Positions 26,501-38,500 of a DNA stretch of 60,000 nucleotides are shown here, piece after piece. The number at the start of each line of letters is the position of its first letter. Positions within the stretch are counted from its first letter, which is position 1. Where the stretch lies: the NCBI RefSeq assembly GCF_963678635.1, contig NC_087062.1, positions 54,324,473 to 54,384,472 on the forward strand, read 5' to 3'. The position numbers and the translations under genes are program-made. The DNA comes from Symsagittifera roscoffensis (lineage: Eukaryota > Xenacoelomorpha > Acoela > Convolutidae). The notes below the pieces were generated by a model that did not search any database, was not told the origin of the DNA, and saw nothing but the letters and a program-made list of their open reading frames with translations.

Positions 26501-29500
26501 GGTGAACAAACAAAAACTTGACCTGAGTACGCCATAAGTCACTTCGTTTGCTCTTTCATTGACGGGTTGACCCATTTAGAATAATAAAGCTTTTTCAGTC
26601 AAAGTCGATCAAATTTTCTGAATATCGAAAAAAGTTGTTCTAAAATGTTTTGTTGTTTATTTAGAAGGAAGAGATCCGGGATAGATTATGAAATGCACGA
26701 TTATTAATGTTTGAAATGAACTCTTGCATTGCTAAACTCTGTGCAGTCCCACTTCAATTCTGATCAGAGATACAATCAGAGTTAATTGTTGCAGTACAGT
26801 AACAGTAATGAATCATCGATGTAAGTCTTTTATTTTTTAAACAAGTCTAGCAAAAACAGCTCACTACCCAACTTCGAACCCTCATATCATAGTGTACATT
26901 AGAAAATGAAAAATCAAAGTTTTTTTCTCTAATACTGCACAGAAACATTGATGATAAAACTGTGATTGATCAGCGTTGCAGTATTGCAATATTATTTCAA
27001 GTTCCAAATCTATGAATATGCTTGCAGCTGTCTTTGATTGACCTATGTTATAGCTTTGTTCTTTTTAACAGAGTAATAAGACAAACTATGATGCTATCTT
27101 CCACCCCCTTTCAAAAACAACTTCAATGTTGCTACTCTGTAATGGAACTTTGCGAACACGTGTTTCTGGACGTGAGGCGACAATTATTAACAGGCGACAA
27201 TTCGTAGCAGGCGCCAATTCATATTCATGATGTGAATTATCTTTCACGTGCATTACTTGAAAAAGCGGTAATTTCCAGTTCGTAATCACCGTTATCACCA
27301 GAATCGGATTGGCCTCAACTAAAACTAAAGGACGACACAATTATCAACCGCTTTTCACAACTGCAGACAAGGAGAGAACTACTGCACTAAAAGTCGACAG
27401 TACAATTCGCCATACCAACGCTATGGTGAAACAGGAAAACATTTCTACTAGCGCGAAAAGGGAACCAACCATTGATGTTTCGAGTTTTTCCGATTGACTT
27501 CGTCTAATCCGCGCTACTGCTCGTGTTGTACAGTTCAAGGACATTCTTCATCAAAAACGAAAACGCGATTTTAGAATAGACGACCGGGAGATGGCAAAAA
27601 TTCTTTTATACGAGCAATCACAAGACACTATTTTCCCTGATACTTTTAAACGTTTAACTACCAACAAAGCATTGGACAAAAAAGATACTTTACTGGCATA
27701 CTCACGATTCATGGATGGTAATCTTATTCGCGTGCGAGGACGACTGAGACATTCACCAATGCCAGATGCAACTAAACACTCTATTATTCTACATGCAAAG
27801 GAACGTTCGGTTCAACTTATGATCAAAAAGGCTCATCAAAAATGCATGCACCTTTGCACCGAAACTGTACGACACTGCCTGCAACAAAGCTTCATAATTT
27901 TGGGTCTCAGAAAAGCCTTGAGACACATTTGCCGCCACTGTTTCTTGTGCCGCCGCTTTCAGAGGTAAAGTTTAAGCCCTTTCATGGCTGATCTACCTGC
28001 ACAGCGCTTCGATGACCCGGAAACGAATCCATATCCTTTCAAGAACGTTGGACATGACTACATCGGTCCAATCAATATTGGTGAAAAAGATACCACCGAA
28101 AAAAAACTACATTTGTTTCTTCACTTGTTTAACAACGCGCGCAATCCACCTGAAAACCACCGACAATCTGACAACTGAAAATTGCTTGATAGCAATTCGC
28201 AAATAAATGGCACGACGTGGTTCTCGTAAACTTATTCTTTCGGATAACGCAGCATACTTCGTCGCCGCACGTAGAAAAATCATGAAACAACTCTTAAAAA
28301 TCAACGAAGATGAAATAGCAACCAAGCTTCAGCTGATGTCAATCGAATGGCGTCTTAACCCACCATCTGCTCCTCTTTTTAGTGGGTTGCGGGAACGTCT
28401 CGTTTCGATGATCGAACGAGTCTTTCTATTGAATTTAGGATCGGACAGACTTTCCAGGGATCTTTTCTCAACTATTGTAGTAGAATGCGAAGGACTCAAC
28501 ACAATTCAAGACCACTGACCCATGTAAGTTGGGACATTAATGACACATTACCACTTACACCTGACAACTTCCTAATCGGTAGGCTATTCATTTAGGCTAC
28601 CGCAGCTTCATTCTACGACCAAACAAATACGAATAAACTAAGCAACCCTGAAAAAATACGCTCCAACCCTGATCAAACTAACCAAGTGGAACCAAAAAGA
28701 GGAAACAATAGAAAAACATGACATCTTGGATCCTCGAAAACTTTACTTCACGAGGCATTTGGCCCTTGGGTAAGGTTGTTGAAACGTTTACCGGTCCTGG
28801 TGGCATTGCGCGCTCAAGCGTAATCAAAACAGTGTTAGGAACACTTACTAGGCCCGCGGTGAAACTAGCTTTAGTAGAACCAAAACCGGATTTTTAGACC
28901 TCAAAAGCAATTTTAATACCAAGCCCTTACCCCTCTGGTCTCCGTAACAAATGCCCTCCTCGAGGATATTCATGATGTGAATAATCTTTCACATGCATTA
29001 CTCGAAAAAGCCTTCTTACGAGCTGTCGCTTGCTATGAATTGTCGCCCTAACGTTTCTGGATACCTTTACAACATAATATTACGCATTTAGCCATAATAG
29101 CACAAAAAATTTAATCAATGAGTTAAGAAAAGCCATGAACAAAGAAAAAGGCCAGGAGTCTTGTGGCAATATCGTTGACTTAAACAGGAGCGGCAAATCA
29201 ATTTAAGATGAGCCTGCTAAAGGAATTGCACCCGGTTCGCCGACCTTAATCAAGCCTTATAAAAACCTTTTTCGTTTGTTTATAGTTAATCTATCAAGGA
29301 CACATAAACTGAATTGTTTAATGCACGTGCATTTGTTTCGAGGTGTCAATATATTTCTACATCTTTGAAACTCAGACTTATCTCTTATTTCAAACCTCAA
29401 AACAGATTTCAATTGAGATCTTTCTTCATCCCATTGGGTCATTACCATCCATTTATCTGCTCAAAAATTAGTCTACAGATATATCTGGATTATGGGAATA

Positions 29501-32500
29501 AACGCTACAGGCACGTGTCTTTTTTTTAAATTACCAGTTACCCAAAACTTCGAGAAACAACTAATTGTTGAAATAACTGATGCAGCTTTTGGCTCTTTTC
29601 CTGTTGTCCCCCCCCCCTTTTGATTTTTTTTCTGAAATCCCATTTACCAAAGCCTATTTGAAATGGCTTCGATGTTATTAACTGCCTTAAAATGTTTCAG
29701 CGTGAAAATTTTTTTTACAAAACTTCTCATGTCAAAACAATTTTCAAAACAATTTTGTGTTGTTGTTTTACGGAGGGGGGGATGGGAAAATGGAAAAGAG
29801 CCCATATTTCCATAACACCCCGACTACAAAATTGTATTTTATAAAATTTCTCAAAGAAGCCGACGATAAATGTTATCAATGTATTTATTTCTCTGTCCCC
29901 GTCAAAAGGCTTTTTTCCACTCCCACCTCTCCCATTTTTCAAATTTTCCAAATTCAAGCACGATGTTACCCGGGTCGAGGTGCTAGACTTATGTTTCGAC
30001 TTTGAGTCGAGAAGGTGCAGTTTTGCGTCGACTGAAATTCCGCGGTCGAGCACAGTCGAAGCATGCCTGATTTTGGTCGAGAAAGTCAAAACATAGATCG
30101 AGCCTAACCTAAATTTTCAAAATTTTATTTTTTTTGAAGATTTCAATTGTTTTGAACTCGAAACGAGCAAAATAATCTGCTCAGAAAACACCTCCGTCAG
30201 AAAAAGTAAGCGAGTGTCGAGTTGGCCCAGCGGCAATCACACTGAATCTGTCCCTCACGGGCTTCGATCTCAGTATTACGTGTGAAGCGTGAAATGCTTT
30301 TGGCTCATGTCAGAAGCCACTGCGCCACGGCTCACCTGATTGTTGAGGGATTTCTTGTTGTTTTATAATAACTCCATTATTCCTTTAATCAATACCATCG
30401 TTTGGCAATGAAATTTTATTTCTATTGGTATGATAAAATGATGTCATACGAGTTCTATAAATAATGACATTACAACAGCGTGTCTTTCTTCAGCAATTAC
30501 ATTACAGTGAAACGAAATCCTTTGCATAGAGGTATAAAACAACAAGCAATCCCTCTACATATAAGCGAGCCGTGGCGCAGCGGCTTCTGACATGAGCCAA
30601 AAGCATTTCACGCTTCACACGTAAAACTGAGATCGAAGCCCGTGAGGGACAGATTCAGTGTGATTGCCGCTGGGCCAACTCGACACTCGCTTACTTTTTC
30701 TGACGGAGGTGTTTTCTGAGCAGATTATTTTGCTCGTTTCGAGCTTAAAACAATTGAAATATTCAAAAAAAATAAAATATTGAAAATTTAGGTTAGGCTC
30801 GATCTATGTTTTGAACTTCTCGACCAAAATCAGGCATTCTGGCTTTCTTCCCCCTCCCCCTCCCTCAACTACATGCTCTAAAAAGCAAGGGTTTTACAAC
30901 CTTGGGTATGGAAAAATTGCCAAACCCCTTCCTCCAAATGAAGGCGTGGGCTTTTTCTGTGTTCAAAAAAATCAGCAAAGACTCTGGTCAAAATTAAATC
31001 GGCCAAAATATTTTTACTTCTTTGAATTATCTTTGAATGAATTTGGTTTTTGAGATCTGAAATCTTGAAAAGAGCCTTTCTCTTGCTCTGTCTCTGCTAG
31101 GCACTCTTGTCTATTGGGGTGTGGTGTTTGGCGTGAGTGCAGCCATAGTGTTCTACTTCAACAGTGACTACAACAGTGAAACACCACAGTCATCAGGACT
31201 GACCTCTCTCTTCTCGTCAGGACATGACGGCACTCCTTATGGGAGAATGAAGCAGTGGCTGGACGCTCTCCTTCAGGTATAATAATGAAACTTTTCGTTG
31301 GCTATATTAAGACGATTTCTCCTCAAGGGAGCTGTTCACCTACTTACGAAAAGCCAATGTTGCATACTTGCTTAAAAGTCACTTGCATTTCTTTGTAATT
31401 TGCCTTTTACTCAAGCAACTGGCTCGGATCATGGTGGGCCTCGAACCACAGACCTTTTAACTGAGAGGCGGAGACCATTACGCTAAGTGAAACGCAAAGT
31501 GCTGTTTCTTGTCTAATAACGCATTGATAAGACCAGGTGACTTGCCTCAATTGAATTTGGAGTGAATTCTGAGCCGCATAAATTCTCCGCTGACGCGTTC
31601 ATAAAACTAAGTACATAGTGGAGAACGTAGCAGAGACACTTATATAGGTCGCGATGATTTGTTTTTGATTTATCGCGGTTTGGTTTTAAATTTTTTGGAA
31701 ATTCAGTTCATTGCTTTTGTTTAAAAAAGGCTCTTCTCAACTTTCCCCCCGCATGTGAGTTTCACGTCTAAAAAAACTAATTTTACGTTTTCATAATGGT
31801 AATAACTTCATTATGGTGATAAAAATGGTAATAATTTTGCATGGTGAACAAACTAACTATTGCTTGTTCTTCATATCTTACTTCGTAACATCACGCTTTC
31901 AACCATAGTGACACGTAAGGCAATTAAAAAAATGGAAAATTTGAAATGTGGGGAGAAACTAAATGGAAAAGAGCCAAAAAACAAGCAACTTTTGTTTTAA
32001 CCACCTCTCCTCTTTCCTCAGCGGAACAAAAAAATTTTCAAGGCTCCTAAAATTGCAAAACTAAGCTGTTCAAAAATTGTTCACACGTCTCTTTGCATGT
32101 ATGAAATTTGTTCACCAGTTCACGCTGACACGTTTTGATGCAGTTTATAACAAGAAAAGTAATTTTAACTAGACTTTCATATATTGAATTTCAGAAAAAT
32201 TCAAAAAGGGGTGGAAAAGAGCCATTTTCAGATTACCCAGCGCAACAAAAATTTTAACCTATTGATCCAGTTTTCTCAGATTGGGTTATTTCTACTAACT
32301 TCACCAAGTAAACTCGAAAACCATTTTGAAAATCAAAGAGCTTGGGCCATATACTTATTTCTTTAAACTTTAAGAAATGAGATTTCTTTTAAAACAAGTC
32401 AGTATAAGTTTTTCCTGTTTTCTGGCGTTTCTTCACTTTTTTTCAGCTATGCGTTTCTTCACTTTTTTCTTTACTGATTGTCGGCTATGAATTAATTTTC

Positions 32501-35500
32501 GAGTTTCGCTCTTTTTTTTGTTCATTATAAATTACAGTTAGACCCAATTTAGTAAGAACTCCAGAGGGCCTAGCTTCGATATTTAGCTTTCCAACGAATT
32601 TTTTGCCGAAAGTTTCAATGTGCTCCTGCTTTTTAAGGAATTTTATAAGCAATATGAACCACCTGGCAATATAAGCAATATCTGGCGTCCTCAAGTTAAA
32701 TGACCAAACTACGCCTTGAAAACAAATTTTATAGAATTTTATCTGGCTATTTTCTAACAAAGGGTTTTATCCAAGACGTGTCAAAACTTAGCCCGTGAAT
32801 TTCCTGTAATTGTAGAGAAAACGGCAGAACCGTGAAAAAAGTTGCCCATTTTCAATTTTACTGCCCATTTTTGTTGCAGTAAAATTGCTTATAGTCGCTT
32901 AATTACAGTCACTGGACAAAGAAGTTGCAATTTTTAGTTGTAACAATCTATTAATGGCTTCACAGTCGCGGGTTCGAACAAAAGAATAGTTTGCGAGAAA
33001 AGTCCACTACCCTGTCCATTTTCAATTCAAGTTCATTTGTAAGAACGGGTAATTGGAGACTTAAAACATTGGATGTAGCCATTTATGCAGAGGAGCTTAC
33101 CATAACCCGTGCTTACGATTGAACTTAAGACCTCAGATTTGGGCGGATATTTTTTGAAGAAAAAGAAAAATTCTACAAAAAAATTGGGTTAAAAAATTCC
33201 TCCCACAAAATTTTTCGAAAGCTGTAGAAACTGGGTTATGGTAGAAAGAGACTATGTAATTACAATAGAAAAATTGGGTTAAAAAATTCCTCCCACAAAA
33301 TTTTTCGAAAGCTGTAGAAACTGGGTTATGGTAGAAAGAGACTATGTAATTACAAGAGAGTGAAGCGGATCCTCACAAGAAAATAGGGGAATGGGCGGTC
33401 TTTCTATTAGAACCACTTTTTCCAATTTTGAGAAAAACGAGAATATTTTCCAAATCGTCACAAAAAAATTTGAAAAAGTAAATCCCATACATTTTCAAAA
33501 GACGTGTTTTCATCATACAAGAACTGTTCGAATCCTAAATTAAAGAAACTAAAGCTTTCAAAAGATGATTGAAAAGCGTACCAGATAGAAAAAATTGCAT
33601 TTAAAAAAACGGAAAATCAGACGACAGAAATTCAGTTGAAAACCCTAAATCCGAAAACAAATCAATATTTTTTCAATACATATAATTGAAAAAATAAGTA
33701 CTTCCTCAAATGAACTAAGCAGTAGTTTTATTTGAATTTGAAAAATTAAAGCAGATATGCATAAAAGTTGTTTACAGAAACAAAAGTCTAGTTCCCGATT
33801 ACAAGTGAAATCAGACTTCCGAAAAAAATCGAGGAACTTTAAAAGAAGCGAAAAAACAAATTCGTAGTATAAAATAACAATTTGATTTGTGCAGATATAG
33901 AAGTAGTAAAACTGGCTCAATCAGACTTTTACGGAATCATTGAAAAGTAAAGACGAAGTTCAATCAAAATGGCTTCATGAATTTTAGGAATGGAAAAGAA
34001 TTCTGGACGCGATGGCCGGCCTTCTACCTTTAGTTTTGGCTAACGTGTTGAAAAGTATGAACGGAGGAATCCTCTACGCTTTCCGAGGTCTTTATCTAGC
34101 TGTCATCTACTTCACTGTTCATCTATGCGAGTTCCTGGGATTCCAAATGCTACAAGAGATCTTAATGTCAGACACTCTCGATACCATAATTAAGTTTTCA
34201 ATATTCAACGGATTCGCAATCACCCTGCTCATTATAGAAGTGTACGTTATGCTCATTGTTATGAACAAGAGAGGCAAAAGATCGGAAGCTCAAGAGAGTT
34301 CGGAGATGGCAAGTGAGGAAATGCAAGATGCACAAGAAGGTGACCGGTTCCGTCTAAAAATTACTTTATTCTTTTGAAAGCATTAATTTTTGCCAATAAT
34401 TTGCCTGTTTTTTGCTTTTACAGAGTTGGGAATGAACTATGGCGTTGGGGTTTCTCCATATTTAAATCAATTTAAAAAAGCTCGTATGGTGTCAAATGCC
34501 ATTATTATTCTAGCCATATTTGTCGTGATTCCGATTCCAAAAAAAAAAAAAAGTTGTCTCAAATTCGATAAAGCGAAACGTAATTTACAAATTCGATCAA
34601 GCAAAACTTAATTCAAAATAATGAAAAACAAACTATTTGAATCAAAATAAAACATTTCTGGTATTTGCATAGATTCATCACGCATTTCACAATATTTTTA
34701 CGTCGAAAATTGGCAAATAATTGAAAAATTCAAATGATTAATTAAAAAAGAGCCAGGTCGCCGTGCAACTCGGGATACGAGGTCAACGAAGAGTCACGTG
34801 TCCACGCCTCCTAGCTCACAGTACCTGCCCGACCAGGAGACTGTAGGAGAAGAGGATGTCCAAGATGAGCAGAGGAGGGAGGAAGGCCGAGGAGAGAGCA
34901 TGAATGCCGAGGCAGCAGCGCCCAAAGGTGCTATGCAACCACCGCCTCAGGTTAAATCTATGATTGTGGTCTATGGACCAACTTTTTCCCTAAACTTTTG
35001 ATCGAGAAATTCAAAAGGACCTGATAAAGCTACTAGAAACAAATCCATTTTCGTTTGTGATCACTACCGTTGAAGAAGTCGATTAATCAAGGAACATTGC
35101 GAAAAAGTTCAATGACTAGAATTTTCCTGCGCTAGGTTAAAACTTATATGGAATACTTTCCAAGAAGAGTCAAAGTTAAAAGACTGACATTTTCCAGGAC
35201 CAGGGTAAAAGTCTGGAGCTGTGGAAACCAGAAGAAGACAAAGACGAGGACGAAGGAAACGAGCAAAACGAAGACGATGACGACGACATGGACCTGAAGA
35301 CTGTGGCCATGTTCGCTTACATTGCAGACTGCGAAGCATACGAAGAGGATGACTTGAGAAGACAGAATGGGGAGCTGAGGAAACAGATCGAAGAAGGAAG
35401 GGATGCTTTCAAAGATATAGACAAGGAAAAGGAAGACGAGATATCGCGACTCACTCAAGGCAAACATATCATTAGTTCTCTTTATATTTGACATGCTTAC

Positions 35501-38500
35501 ATATAGGTCTTAGAAGGTTTTAAGATGAAGGCCAATTTCTTCGGTACTTAAACGGGCTAGAACTTTTCCGGTCATCATGATTAGCCATTCCAACTAAACA
35601 ATGGTTCAATAAATTTGGACAATGCAGACAATGTAGTTTTTCCCATATCAGACGACCTCAAACAATTTTAAAAAATTCGTACCTTAAGTCGACAACTGAC
35701 TCAACAAGCGATAAAAACAGAACAAGGATAGCCGGTTACTGTGTAAGTAGCATAGAATGTTTCGCACATAGTCTTAAGAAAACTACGGTTTAGAAAGTTT
35801 TTTTTCCAAATTAGTTTAGTTTTTTGTGCTTGGTGTCGATAAAAAGATCTGACGTAAAAATATAATATAGGCATATTAGACAGTAATAGTAATATAGGCA
35901 AATTGGACAAAAATTTTTGTCGAAAAATGACTAGAAAAAAAAACTTTAAAAAAATTTTTCAAAGATTTTTGCAGAAAATGTATGAATTTTTTGAAGTTTT
36001 TGGTTCCCAAAATGAAGCTAAAGAACTCCAAAAACTAGTTTTACTTGCTTGCTTAGAATTAAGATTTAAGGTCTTAAATTAGGCATAATTCAGCTGTTGT
36101 AAGCCTGCTCGCTTGCTTTATTCGCTCGAATTAAGACGAAAATCAAAAATTTCAAACCTGTTTTTCTCGACACTTAGAAAACAGTTTTGGGAATTTTTTA
36201 ATGTAGTTCAAATCACGACTGAAAGGGCTTTAAAATGATACATCACTCAACCCAATACCCAATCCGACGATTATTTGTGGTATCTGATTTTGCGAGGAAA
36301 ACAAAAAAACTAAAACACCTGAATATATAATGAGGTACTATTACAATCATATCTGCCTATAGGTATGAAGAAAATGTTGAAACGAGTGAAGAAGGAATCG
36401 CAGTTTGCAAACTACGCATTGGACACTTTGAAAGCGGAGAAAGATGTCATCAATGAGGAGCTGCAGCGGCTATTGGCACTGGAGCCGGAAGAGCTTGCCA
36501 AGATAGATACGGCCGATTTGTTCAAAGACCTATCTGGAAAAGTATCCAAGACTTCCAAGACTTAAGCTTCTCTTACCGTTTTGATGGCAGTTGAATTTAC
36601 GTTTTTTCCTCAGAATTATTTCTATTAAACTCATATTCAACCTTGATAAAAAATAATCATGTTTTTTTGCTGTCCTTTCCCATTATAGCCCACCAAAACA
36701 GTGTTTTTGCAATTAGGAAGAGACACAAAATGTGGAACTATAATGGAAAGAACACTTTTTTCAAAGCACCAAAAGAACCACTTTTTTTCAAGAACAGAAT
36801 TGATACACAACTCGCCCTCCATTTGATTCGTTGTTCCAGACAAAAAATTGATGTCAAAATTATCTGCTGAAATAACTAACATTAAGAAGCAGTTTGACGC
36901 AGTCCGCGTTTCCAGAAGTGGCAGCGGCATGCAGTGCTGAAACAAAAGCATCAATAGATTCATTCGACGCTCAAACTACTTTCACTCTTTTAATAAGAAA
37001 AAGAAGACCTATGTTTAATCATGAAACAGGTGACAGGACAAAATATCCCATACCAATATATCGCAATGGACACAATAGCCCAAGCCATTTTGGGAGGTGA
37101 TAGAGGCCAATACAACAAAAATTTTGCCTTTTCCCTCACTCCGCCTCCATATAGAGTACCCAGTACAGTGGGGTTTGCTGGGGTTTAGGGGACAATTTTT
37201 ACCGATTATCGAGTCATAGCTTTTTACTTTGAGGCACTAGAAGACAAAATTGAGCGCAAATTCAAGTTTTCCCTCTTCAATGTCGCTTTTCAATATCCAT
37301 TTTAGATAACAATTCCTTTGATTTTCAGTTAAACTTTTACTAAGACCAAGAGCAAATCATCAGAGCTACCCTCTATGAAACTATCAATGTTTGGTTTCAC
37401 TGACTTACCAATGTAAGACGGGTCTGAAAATTCCTGATTTTTCATCTGCACTAAGTTTTGCATCTAGTGAACACTTTCTTGAATCGGCGGAGTAAAATGA
37501 TTTAGGTAGTGTGAAATTTTTCTTGAATTCGGCAATTTTTTTCTAGTTTTTCCAGCAGACTAAAAAATTTAGTGCAGATGACGAAATCTGGCATTTTCAG
37601 ACCAGGATTACATTGGTAAGTCTTCGAAACCAAATTCTGATAGTTTCATTAGCTCTGATGATTTGTCCTCGGTCTATGTCAAAACTTAACAAAAATTCGA
37701 AGTAAATGCTGTCCAAAGTGGACATTGCAAACAGGAATTTTAGAGAGTAAAATCCTGAATTTGCGCTTAATTTTGTCTATTAGAGTAGTTCGAAAAACGG
37801 TTGATTTTAAAAATGCGCTGAAATTTTCACGCTTTGAACTAACTGAATTTGATTTCAAGTGCTTTTTCAAAAGTAAGCATTGCGTCGATCGGTTTGTTCA
37901 ATTGTGGCATCTCGGTTTTAATTCCTTTGATTAACATATTGCGATATTTTAATCGTTTGATTCCTCAGATCGGACATTTTAATTTGAGTGGGCTACTTCG
38001 TCCTGGGCTATTCTAACTGCTGGATTATTGTTGTAATGGATACCTCCGCGTGGGATAAAAAGGTAAGGGATAATTTGTCATGAAACCTTCAAAAAACCCA
38101 ATTTTTGTTTTAAGTCCGCCATCGGTAACCATCTTCTAATGGCCACCGTTGGCTCACTGACTGACCCAGAGCAGTTTTGTTTCCTATTTTGACAAGTCAT
38201 TTCGAGGACTGTCATCTCATTCTCACCTGTAGCCCCGTTCTTATCGCTCTGACTCAGATCCACCCCACAGTCCAGCATCACATCCAGGGTCTCCAGTGCC
38301 CCTGCTCCGGCTGCCCACATGAAAGCAGTTCTGCCCTCGATGTCCGCCTGATCCACCAGTTCACTGAATTCCAGAAAAGCACGCATGGTCTCCTGAAAAA
38401 AAAACTATTTTTTAAAAATTTTACTTCGTTTAAGTTTTAACAGGTTTTTATTCTGAAACTCATGCTGTTTTTCAAAATCTGGAAAAAATGATTACATCGA

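Noticed and set aside
30560-30640. A functional tRNA gene
   Set aside because: The B box deviates from consensus, no CCA-side acceptor pairing is visible, and the sequence is part of a 300-bp inverted SINE pair.
34012-34377. A single-exon protein starting at the ATG at 34012
   Set aside because: The frame extends upstream to a good acceptor at 33987 and joins exon A in phase within a continuous helix, so this Met is internal.
35109-35494. Minus-strand open frames opposite nested exon E
   Set aside because: They mirror an acidic, codon-biased plus-strand exon and have no motif or splice sites of their own.
38177-38440. Plus-strand open frames across inversin exons (also 38705-38938, 39844-40077, 42847-43071)
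   Set aside because: They are antisense shadows of ankyrin exons whose minus-strand frames match inversin.
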